Assembly (NCBI GenBank): GCA_018894445.1
Contig: JAHIPJ010000185.1
Location: 1-5,020 of the forward strand
Source of the DNA: Actinomycetota bacterium
Lineage (GTDB): Bacteria; Actinomycetota; Humimicrobiia; Humimicrobiales; Humimicrobiaceae
Direction: 5' to 3'
Length of the DNA: 5,020 nucleotides
Made by a program: the position numbers and the translations under genes. Position 1 is the first letter of the stretch; every line of letters begins with the position of its first letter. The notes under the pieces are model-generated. The model made no database searches and was not told the DNA's origin. It saw only the letters and a list, made by a program, of their open reading frames with translations. Positions 1 to 5,020 of this stretch are shown here, piece after piece.

Positions 1-1253
1 ATGCGCTGGTACAGGTATTTGAAGGTACTTTTGGAATAGATTCTGAGAATACAAGGGTGAGGTTTTTAGGAAGGGGTACACATATGTACGTATCTCTCGA
101 TATACTTGGTAAAGTTTTTACAGGTCTGGGAAAACCAAAAACCGAAAAAGATAAGATTATTCCGGAAAAAAGCCTGGATATAAATGGAGCTCCGATCAAT
201 CCCTTTGCCAGGGATTATCCGAATGAGTTTATACAAACCGGCATATCCTCTATAGATGGCCTGAACACTCTGGTGAGGGGACAGAAACTGCCTATATTTT
301 CCGGAGCAGGCCTTCCCCACAACAGGATAGCGGCACAAATTGCAAGACAGGCCACGGTTCTTACGGAAAAGGAGGAATTTGCGGTAGTTTTCATAGCAAT
401 AGGAATTACCTTTGAGGAATCAGAGTATTTCATCAATGATTTTAAAAAAACCGGTGCTATAGGCAGATCGGTCCTTGTACTGAATCTTGCCAATGATCCG
501 GCAATCGAGAGAATTGCAACCCCAAGAGTGGGGCTTACCTGTGCTGAATATCTTGCTTTTGAAAAAGACATGCATGTACTGGTGATTTTAACCGATATGA
601 CCAACTACTGCGAAGCCTTAAAGGAAGTTTCAGCTGCCAGAAAAGAAATTCCGGGAAGAAGAGGTTATCCGGGATATCTCTATACTGATCTGGCTACTAT
701 TTATGAAAGGGCCGGCAGAATTAAAGGAAAGAAAGGCTCAATAACCCAGATTCCAATACTTACTATGCCTGAAGATGATAAAACTCATCCCATTCCTGAC
801 CTTACAGGATATATAACAGAAGGCCAGATCATACTCTCAAGATCCCTCTATAAGAAAAAATTATCTCCTCCTATAGATGTGCTGCCATCTCTTTCCAGGC
901 TCAAGGATAAAGGAATTGGCCAGGGAAAAACAAGAGAGGATCATGCGGATATATTTAACCAGTTATATGCAGCATATGCCAGAGGGAAAGAAGTGGAGGA
1001 GCTTACAGTAATACTGGGGGAAGCAGCACTAACCGATATGGACAAACTGTATCTTAAGTTTGCTGAAAAATTTGAGAATGAATATATTTCTCAGGGTGAG
1101 TATGAGAATAGAAGTATAGACCGGACACTTGATCTGGGATGGAAACTACTTATGATGTTCCCAAGAGAAGAATTAAAGAGAGTAAGAACCGAATATCTGG
1201 ACAAATATCTGGCAAAATTTAAAAAAGAAAAAGAAGAAGATGAAAGTGATTAA
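1..1253 (+). CDS. atpB: V/A-type ATP synthase/ATPase subunit B, 5' end missing
   Basis: Non-catalytic nucleotide-binding subunit of the soluble V1/A1 head, which alternates with catalytic subunit A and couples ATP turnover to H+ or Na+ movement through the membrane. The frame is open from base 3 and reads [13 protein letters not shown] before the GTG at 57, a typical B-subunit beta-barrel segment, so the gene starts left of the window. The visible 416 residues compare with about 460 for whole bacterial B subunits, so roughly 45 are missing. Seen: [20 protein letters not shown] (codons from 231), FSGAGLPHN where a P-loop would be (no GKT, as expected for B), [11 protein letters not shown], and LPSLSRL. 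In the last motif the Arg at 897-899 matches the arginine finger that reaches the A-subunit site. The C-terminus is charged ([10 protein letters not shown]). The TAA abuts the atpD start, so the two genes are co-transcribed. I see no truncation or frameshift. Family assignment is very secure; whether it synthesises or hydrolyses ATP, and which ion it moves, cannot be seen here. Confidence 0.97.
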   Translation, partial: ALVQVFEGTFGIDSENTRVRFLGRGTHMYVSLDILGKVFTGLGKPKTEKDKIIPEKSLDINGAPINPFARDYPNEFIQTGISSIDGLNTLVRGQKLPIFSGAGLPHNRIAAQIARQATVLTEKEEFAVVFIAIGITFEESEYFINDFKKTGAIGRSVLVLNLANDPAIERIATPRVGLTCAEYLAFEKDMHVLVILTDMTNYCEALKEVSAARKEIPGRRGYPGYLYTDLATIYERAGRIKGKKGSITQIPILTMPEDDKTHPIPDLTGYITEGQIILSRSLYKKKLSPPIDVLPSLSRLKDKGIGQGKTREDHADIFNQLYAAYARGKEVEELTVILGEAALTDMDKLYLKFAEKFENEYISQGEYENRSIDRTLDLGWKLLMMFPREELKRVRTEYLDKYLAKFKKEKEEDESD

Positions 1254-1874
1254 ATGCTTGCAAATGTAAATGCGACCAGAATGGAACTTCTCCGGTTAAA
1301 GAAGAGATTAAATCTGGCCTGGAGAGGGCACAAGCTCCTTAAAGATAAAAGAGATGAATTAATGAGACAATTACTGGCGGTAATTGATGAGGTTAAGGTA
1401 TTACGGCTATCCATAGAAAAAGAATTTCAATCCATAGTGGAAAGATTTGTGCTTGAAAAAGCCAGTATAGGTTCATACCAGGTAGAGCAGGAATTACTGC
1501 TGCCTGTAAAGAAGATTTCAGTATCAATCAGCAAGAGGAACATTATAGGTGTTCATGTACCGGTTTATGCCAAAGAGGTGAGCGGTGATATTATCCCTTA
1601 CGGCTATATGAACACCTCGGGAGAAATGGATATTGCTCTAAATGATTTTGATAAGTCCATAGAGAACCTTCTTGACCTGGCTGAAAAGGAGAAAGCGGTA
1701 CAGCTTATGGCTATGGAGATTGAAGAGACCAGAAGAAGGGTTAATGTCCTTGAGTATAAATTAATCCCGGGCATGATCGAGACTATAAGATTTATAACCA
1801 TGAAACTTGATGAGATCGAGCGTTCCAACACGGTAAGGCTTATGAAGGTAAGAGATATTGTAAGAAGCCACTGA
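1254..1874 (+). CDS. atpD: V/A-type ATP synthase/ATPase subunit D (central stalk)
   Basis: Central rotor-shaft subunit that sits inside the A3B3 head and transmits rotation to the membrane ring, the counterpart of F-type gamma. The protein has 206 residues, usual for the family (about 200-215). The N-terminal helix carries the family pattern ATRMELLRLKKRL followed by LAWRGHKLLKDKRDEL. The middle (about residues 75-130) is a beta-rich globular part. The C-terminal helix has LEYKLIPGMIETIRF and MKLDEIERSNTVRL. The two long helices form the expected antiparallel coiled coil. The ATG follows the atpB TAA with no spacing, so translation is probably coupled; only a purine-rich GAAGAAGATGAAAG stretch precedes it, without a strong Shine-Dalgarno. 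No further gene follows on this strand, so D ends the operon here. Its stop codon lies in a 10-base tandem duplication. The gene looks intact. Confidence 0.96.
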   Translation: MLANVNATRMELLRLKKRLNLAWRGHKLLKDKRDELMRQLLAVIDEVKVLRLSIEKEFQSIVERFVLEKASIGSYQVEQELLLPVKKISVSISKRNIIGVHVPVYAKEVSGDIIPYGYMNTSGEMDIALNDFDKSIENLLDLAEKEKAVQLMAMEIEETRRRVNVLEYKLIPGMIETIRFITMKLDEIERSNTVRLMKVRDIVRSH

Positions 1875-1886
1875 CCGCCACTGACC
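1867..1886. repeat. 10-base perfect tandem duplication across the atpD stop
   Basis: The unit GCCACTGACC occurs twice head to tail, at 1867-1876 and 1877-1886. The first copy contains the atpD stop (TGA 1872-1874). The second fills most of the 18-base gap before the glyA stop. Removing either copy would leave the atpD protein unchanged, so it looks like a neutral replication-slippage duplication, although a two-site binding function cannot be excluded. Confidence 0.85.
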
Positions 1887-1892
1887 ATTTTA

Positions 1893-3158
1893 TCATTTGG
1901 TATAAACCGGAAAATCTCCGGCGAGGTTCTTCACTTTTTTACCGATTTCTTTAAGTTTTGTATTATTTTTCCTGTTTTTGAGAGCTGATGAGATCAACTC
2001 GCCAATTTTATACATCTCTTCTACACCCATTCCCTGGGTAGTAACTGCGGGCGTACCAATCCTTATTCCGCTGGCAAGATATGGATTTAATTTATCAAAA
2101 GGAATTACATTTTTATTTAGTATTATCCCAACAGAGCTCAACACATTTGCAGCTGTCATACCATTAATGCCCATATTGGTTAAATCTATCAGAAACAAAT
2201 GATTGTCAGTTCCACCTGTAACAATTCTGAAACCTTCGTTCTTAATATACTCACACAGAGCTTTTGAATTTTCGATAATGCGCCTGCTGTAATCCTTAAA
2301 TGAATCCTTTAAAGCTTCTCTGAAAGCTACTGCTTTAGCAGCAATGATATGCATCATGGGACCTCCCTGAACACCGGGGAAAACTGATTTATCTATAAGA
2401 CCAGCGTATTTTTTATCGGCAATGACCAGTCCGCCCCTTGGTCCTCTTAAAGTTTTATGAGTGGTGGCGGTGGTGAAATCCGCCACATTTATAGAGCTGG
2501 GATGATGACCTGTTACCATAAGTCCTGCAATATGGGCCGTGTCAGCCATCAGGTATGCACCTACTTCATCAGCAATATCCCTGAACTTATTAAAGTCGAT
2601 TAATCTTGAATAAGAGCTGGCTCCGGCTATGATCAATTTTGGCCTCGTGGCTTTTGCCAGTTTCCTTACATTTTCATAGTCTATCATTTCTGTTTCAGGA
2701 TCTACGGTGTAAGTGTGTATCTCATAGTATCTGCCGCTAAGATTTTGCTTATGTCCATGAGAGAGATGGCCGCCGTCTCTAAGGTTCATACTCAGTATCC
2801 TGTCTCCGCAGTTTAAAACACTTAAGTATACTGCCAGATTGGCGCTGACTCCGCTATGAGGTTGAACGTTGCTGTAATTCGAGCCAAATAATTGGTTGGC
2901 TCTGTTTATAGCTAATTGCTCGATTTCATCGATATGCTCACAACCTGCGTAATACCTGAATCCAGGATAACCCTCAGCATATTTATTTGTCAGTATTGAG
3001 CCCATAGTTCTTATAACTTCCTGCGAAGTGAAATTCTCGGAAGCTATCAGAATAAGCTGATTCTTTTGCCTTTCCAATTCTTTTTTTATTATCTCTTTTA
3101 CCTCGGCATCTATATCTGTGCTTAAGGTATGATTTTCATGTTTTTTAGATTTAACCAT
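1893..3158 (-). CDS. glyA: Serine hydroxymethyltransferase
   Basis: PLP enzyme of the cytosol that converts serine and tetrahydrofolate to glycine and 5,10-methylene-tetrahydrofolate, the main source of one-carbon units. It has 421 residues (E. coli GlyA 417) and starts with a short hydrophilic leader. Seen in order: LIASENFTS (about 36-45), TNKYAEGYPGFRYYAGCE (57-74), QPHSGVSAN (99-107), HLSHGH (131-136), ADTAHIAGL (205-213; Asp206 and His209 fit the PLP-ring contacts), TTHKTLRGPRGG (232-243; Lys235 is the Schiff-base lysine), FPGVQGGP (260-267) and SGIRIGTPA (363-371; Arg366 fits the substrate-carboxylate arginine). All key residues are present. The ATG overlaps the end of rpiB by 8 bases, and AAAGGA lies 12 bases upstream (3171-3176, - strand), somewhat far for a ribosome site. 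It is convergent with atpD. Threonine-aldolase side activity is known for the family but cannot be judged here. Confidence 0.98.
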   Translation of the reverse strand: MVKSKKHENHTLSTDIDAEVKEIIKKELERQKNQLILIASENFTSQEVIRTMGSILTNKYAEGYPGFRYYAGCEHIDEIEQLAINRANQLFGSNYSNVQPHSGVSANLAVYLSVLNCGDRILSMNLRDGGHLSHGHKQNLSGRYYEIHTYTVDPETEMIDYENVRKLAKATRPKLIIAGASSYSRLIDFNKFRDIADEVGAYLMADTAHIAGLMVTGHHPSSINVADFTTATTHKTLRGPRGGLVIADKKYAGLIDKSVFPGVQGGPMMHIIAAKAVAFREALKDSFKDYSRRIIENSKALCEYIKNEGFRIVTGGTDNHLFLIDLTNMGINGMTAANVLSSVGIILNKNVIPFDKLNPYLASGIRIGTPAVTTQGMGVEEMYKIGELISSALKNRKNNTKLKEIGKKVKNLAGDFPVYTK

Positions 3159-3612
3159 TGCAGGTCTGGTTCCTTTCTTCGACTTTCATTATTTTATTAA
3201 CTCTTCTAATATGACGTTCTTCATCACTTACAGGAGTGTTTATAAAAATTTTTGTTATTTCAATACATTTTTCTAATGATAAAAATCTTGCTCCCAGGCA
3301 TAATATATTTGCATAATTATGGTCACGGGCAAACCTTGCAGTCTCTTCATTCCAGCAGACAGCAGACCGGATGCCATTTATTTTGTTGGCAACCATATCC
3401 ATGCCAATTCCGGATCCGCATATAAGTATTCCAATGTCAGCTTCTCCACAGGCTACGGCTCTGGCCCCCTTTTCCCCAAAATCAGGATAATCCACACTCC
3501 GGCAGCTGTCAGTTCCAATATCCATTACCGTGTGTCCCATAGATTTTGCCAGTTCAATTAATCTGGATTTATAATTAAAGCCGGCGTGATCCGAGCCTAT
3601 AACTATCTTCAT
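3151..3612 (-). CDS. rpiB: Ribose-5-phosphate isomerase B (RpiB/LacAB family)
   Basis: Interconverts ribose-5-phosphate and ribulose-5-phosphate in the non-oxidative pentose phosphate pathway. The protein has 153 residues, the normal length. Seen: N-terminal IGSDHAGFNYK (5-15) with the substrate-binding Asp-His pair; YPDFG (42-46); ICGSGIGM (64-71), where Cys65 fits the proton-transferring cysteine of the E. coli type; NKINGIRSAVCW (76-87); and ARDHNYANILCLGAR (95-109), where His98 fits the ring-opening histidine. The cysteine excludes the cysteine-less mycobacterial subtype. The sugar-isomerase family also includes LacA/LacB and allose-6-phosphate isomerases, but the housekeeping neighbours favour RpiB. 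The start at 3610-3612 places MKIVIGSDHAG exactly at the family N-terminus; only a weak GGA lies a few bases upstream. It is first in a two-gene operon, and its last 8 bases (ATGGTTAA) form the start of glyA. Confidence 0.96.
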   Translation of the reverse strand: MKIVIGSDHAGFNYKSRLIELAKSMGHTVMDIGTDSCRSVDYPDFGEKGARAVACGEADIGILICGSGIGMDMVANKINGIRSAVCWNEETARFARDHNYANILCLGARFLSLEKCIEITKIFINTPVSDEERHIRRVNKIMKVEERNQTCNG

Positions 3613-3651
3613 AAAATATCCATTTTTTTTATAAGTTGTTAAAATGTGCTA

Positions 3652-3663
3652 ATTATAATTATA
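3652..3663 (-). promoter_or_regulatory. Probable -10 region of the rpiB-glyA promoter (two TATAAT boxes in tandem)
   Basis: On the - strand, 40-50 bases upstream of the rpiB start, the sequence reads TATAATTATAAT: two perfect -10 consensus hexamers back to back (3658-3663 and 3652-3657). No good -35 hexamer is present at the right distance. GTTTCA at 3675-3680, 17 bases from the second box, matches TTGACA at only three positions. In such A+T-rich DNA a chance match is quite possible, but the position is right for a housekeeping sigma promoter with a leader of about 30-40 bases. The rest of the gap 3613-3804 is A+T-rich; I see no convincing terminator for tsaC in it. Confidence 0.4.
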
Positions 3664-3804
3664 ACTATTAAACTTGAAACCCTGTAATATTATATTCCAA
3701 TTAACTGGATAATCAAAAATTTATCTGAAATATTTTATTTAAAAAAGCTAAATTTTATCACAAAATAAAAAAATTGCTGGAAATATTTTTATTTTCTTCT
3801 TTTT

Positions 3805-4467
3805 TTATATTAAATTTCTTTTACTGCCTTTGAATTTTAAAACATCTCTAAATTTGACTTTCCCCTCTCTTACCAAAACAGGAGTTTGGCCTGTCACGTC
3901 AACAATAGTTGATTCAACTCCAGCCAGAGAAGAAGGATACTCTACTATTAGATCCACTTGTTTCCTGATTGTAAAGGGGATGTCCTCTATTTTTTTAGGA
4001 TAGCTCTTTGTTCCGGAAACAGTGGCACTGGTAGACATAATAGGACCGCAGATATTTATTATATTTCTTAAAAATCTGGGGTCCGCCAGTCTGATGGCAA
4101 TATTAGGGCTGCCGCTGGTGATAAAATTTTCTAGAGAGCTTTTCTTATTAAAAATTAAAGTAATGGGCTTTGGGTTTTCAATATCCCAGAAATTTTTTAT
4201 TATTTTTTTTGCAACCGGGTTTATATCTGAAACCAGGCTTTTTAAATCATCATAACTGGAAATAAGTATTATGAAAGGCAAATTTTTATTTCTTTTTTTT
4301 ATATTATATATTTTTTCAATTGCATTTCTGTCATTATATTTACAGCTTAATCCGTAAATGGTGCTGGTAGGTAGAATTACTGTCTTACCTTCTGAGATAA
4401 GTTCAGCAATTTTTTTGATAATGTTTTTGTTAATTTTATCCGGATTATTAATTTTTAATGTATTCAT
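3805..4467 (-). CDS. tsaC: L-threonylcarbamoyladenylate synthase (TsaC/Sua5/YrdC family)
   Basis: Makes threonylcarbamoyl-AMP from threonine, bicarbonate and ATP, the first step of t6A formation at position 37 of ANN-decoding tRNAs; TsaD and partners then transfer the group. It has 220 residues and is a single YrdC domain without the extra C-terminal Sua5 domain. Seen: LPTSTIYGL (32-40, family PTDTxYGL), IKKRNKNLPF (56-65; Lys57 and Arg59 form the conserved KxR), NIAIRLADP (122-130), MSTSATVSG (144-152), GVESTIVDV (183-191) and VLVREGKV (197-204). Two positions differ from the commonest form: Ser35 in place of Asp in PTDT, and Thr149 in place of Asn in the SAN motif. The protein is rich in Lys, Asn and Ile, and the gene is about 33% G+C over 3841-4440 against 44-45% in atpB and glyA. 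I see no strong Shine-Dalgarno before the ATG, and no better start. It is separated from rpiB by 192 bases, so probably its own transcript. Confidence 0.94.
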   Translation of the reverse strand: MNTLKINNPDKINKNIIKKIAELISEGKTVILPTSTIYGLSCKYNDRNAIEKIYNIKKRNKNLPFIILISSYDDLKSLVSDINPVAKKIIKNFWDIENPKPITLIFNKKSSLENFITSGSPNIAIRLADPRFLRNIINICGPIMSTSATVSGTKSYPKKIEDIPFTIRKQVDLIVEYPSSLAGVESTIVDVTGQTPVLVREGKVKFRDVLKFKGSKRNLI

Positions 4468-4503
4468 AAAGAAATAAGAACTGGTTAGTCTCAGTATATA
4501 ATA

Positions 4504-4521
4504 TTTTTTTTATAAAAAAAA
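4504..4521. repeat. 18-base A/T palindrome (T8-AT-A8)
   Basis: Eight T, then AT, then eight A: perfectly self-complementary over 18 bases, 37 bases upstream of the tsaC start. As rigid, bendable A-tract DNA it may stimulate a promoter (UP-element-like), or the T run may act in a weak bidirectional terminator. With no G or C it would form only a feeble RNA hairpin. In this A+T-rich gap chance is a reasonable alternative. Confidence 0.35.
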
Positions 4522-4542
4522 CAGTACAAGTTTTACAATTTC

Positions 4543-4561
4543 TACTTTTTTAAAAGTACTT
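4543..4561. repeat. Inverted repeat in the tsaC/comEB divergent region, operator-like
   Basis: TACTTTT (4543-4549) and AAAAGTA (4552-4558) form a 7-base inverted repeat separated by TT. It is overlapped on the right by the perfect 8-base palindrome AAGTACTT (4554-4561). The latter runs into the candidate -35 box of the dCMP deaminase promoter at 4560-4565. A dimeric repressor or activator could bind here, but no regulator gene is nearby and the A/T content lowers the weight of the match. Confidence 0.35.
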
Positions 4562-4588
4562 GGCATTTTAATAAATAAGCCTTAGTAT
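4560..4588 (+). promoter_or_regulatory. Candidate sigma-A-type promoter for the dCMP deaminase gene
   Basis: TTGGCA at 4560-4565 matches the -35 consensus at five of six positions. TAGTAT at 4583-4588 matches the -10 consensus at four of six, and the spacer is the ideal 17 bases. Transcription would begin near 4595, giving a leader of about 70 bases before the ATG at 4665. This is the best-spaced pair I found by eye in the divergent gap 4468-4664. The tsaC side has A/T-rich -10-like sequence (TATACT at 4493-4498, - strand) but no matching -35. Confidence 0.4.
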
Positions 4589-4664
4589 ATTTTAAAAGAG
4601 TAAACTGCCGTAAATTTGCAGCAGAAGCGGATTTTTATAAATAAAAAAAGCATATATTGAAAAA

Positions 4665-5020
4665 ATGGTAATTACGCGACCGACCTGGGATGAATATTTT
4701 GCATCGATAACAAGGCAGGTATCAACAAGGTCTACCTGTCTGAGAAGAAAAGTTGGCGCAATAATTGTAAAAGATAAAAGGATTCTTACCACTGGTTACA
4801 ATGGCGCCCCAATGGGGGTAAAAAATTGTCTTGAAATTGGAACTTGTCTTAGAGAAGAACTTGGAGTGCCTTCTGGTGAAAGACACGAAATTTGCCGCGG
4901 CCTGCATGCTGAACAGAATGCAATCTTCCAGTCTGCATATCATGGGGTGCAAATAAGAGACTCGGTTATTTACTCCACAACCCAGCCCTGTGTTCTCTGT
5001 GCTAAAATGATAATAAACTG
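4665..5020 (+). CDS. comEB: dCMP deaminase (ComEB/deoxycytidylate deaminase family), 3' end missing
   Basis: Zinc enzyme that deaminates dCMP to dUMP, feeding thymidylate synthase. The frame is open from ATG 4665 to the window edge, giving 118 complete codons of a protein usually around 150-180 residues. Seen: RPTWDEYF (5-12) and [19 protein letters not shown] (23-41), both typical of the family start; GYNGAP (44-49); LHAEQNAI (80-87), with His81 as zinc ligand and Glu83 as proton shuttle; and QPCVLCAKM (107-115), with Cys109 and Cys112 as the other zinc ligands. Cys25, Cys55, Cys61 and Cys77 are further cysteines, some of which may bind a second, structural zinc as in the phage T4 enzyme (inference). 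RPTWDEYF argues for dCMP rather than cytidine or riboflavin deaminase. The ATG is preceded by A/T-rich sequence with no visible Shine-Dalgarno, but it gives the family N-terminus. It is divergent from tsaC. The name comEB follows the B. subtilis homologue and does not imply competence. Confidence 0.94.
   Translation, partial: MVITRPTWDEYFASITRQVSTRSTCLRRKVGAIIVKDKRILTTGYNGAPMGVKNCLEIGTCLREELGVPSGERHEICRGLHAEQNAIFQSAYHGVQIRDSVIYSTTQPCVLCAKMIIN

Noticed and set aside
57..86. GTG at 57 or ATG at 84 as the start of atpB
   Set aside because: The same frame is open to the left edge and encodes [13 protein letters not shown], a conserved part of subunit B, so both codons are internal.
66..604. Two - strand open frames (66-338 and 215-604) opposite atpB
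   Set aside because: They lie entirely opposite strongly conserved coding sequence and their translations resemble no family I know.
1604..1888. - strand open frame opposite atpD
   Set aside because: Antisense shadow of the conserved C-terminal helix of subunit D; no recognisable product.
1907..1921. CCGGA-AAATC-TCCGG hairpin as terminator of the ATPase operon
   Set aside because: The stem is only 5 bases, it lies inside the glyA coding end, and the T run (1935-1940) is about 13 bases away, too far for a standard intrinsic terminator.
1978..2202. + strand open frame opposite glyA
   Set aside because: Shadow of conserved glyA sequence; the same holds for 3319-3561 opposite rpiB and 4022-4255 opposite tsaC.
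3767..3790. A/T hairpin (A-run, loop GCTGGAAATA, T-run) as tsaC terminator
   Set aside because: The stem has no G-C pair, so it would be very weak; such matches are expected by chance in this A+T-rich gap.
4807..4818. CCCC-AAT-GGGG inverted repeat
   Set aside because: Four-base stem within codons for the conserved GYNGAP region of dCMP deaminase; explained by coding.
4592..4952. Two - strand open frames (4592-4792 and 4722-4952) at the right end
   Set aside because: They are opposite the dCMP deaminase gene, whose zinc motifs on the + strand are unmistakable.
1..5020. A new defence, mobile or otherwise undescribed system; CRISPR, tRNA, riboswitch
   Set aside because: All six genes belong to well-known housekeeping families, the gaps are under 200 bases, and I saw no repeat arrays, cloverleaf, transposase or long structured leader.

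Overview
This 5,020-base stretch looks like an ordinary bacterial chromosome segment carrying housekeeping genes. I found no mobile element, CRISPR array, tRNA or rRNA, and no convincing new system. It holds six protein genes, two of them cut by the window edges. The combination of a V/A-type ATPase, moderate-to-low G+C (about 44-45% in sampled parts of atpB and glyA, counted by hand), very A+T-rich intergenic DNA and an rpiB-glyA pair near ATP synthase genes suggests an anaerobic bacterium of Firmicutes/Clostridia type, or of a deep-branching anaerobic phylum such as Atribacterota. I cannot fix the lineage from this sequence.

Left part (1-1874, + strand): the end of a V/A-type ATPase operon. 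The gene for subunit B enters from the left edge without its start, and subunit D follows with no spacer. The other subunits presumably lie to the left, outside the window.

Middle (1893-3612, - strand): a two-gene operon read leftwards, rpiB (ribose-5-phosphate isomerase B) then glyA (serine hydroxymethyltransferase). The two genes overlap by 8 bases. glyA converges on atpD, with only 18 bases between the stop codons. A promoter with two adjacent TATAAT boxes lies upstream of rpiB.

Right part (3805-5020): after a 192-base A+T-rich gap comes tsaC/sua5 (threonylcarbamoyl-AMP synthase), also on the - strand. A second A+T-rich gap of 197 bases is a divergent control region with a promoter candidate and palindromes. 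On its far side starts a dCMP deaminase gene (comEB family) on the + strand, which runs off the right edge.

Functional links: GlyA makes 5,10-methylene-tetrahydrofolate and dCMP deaminase makes dUMP, the two substrates of thymidylate synthase. RpiB supplies ribose-5-phosphate for nucleotides. TsaC uses threonine, bicarbonate and ATP to build the t6A tRNA modification. In Bacillus subtilis and relatives, genes of this set (ywlC, rpiB/ywlF, glyA) precede the F-type ATP synthase operon. Here a similar set ends against a V/A-type ATPase operon instead, in convergent orientation.
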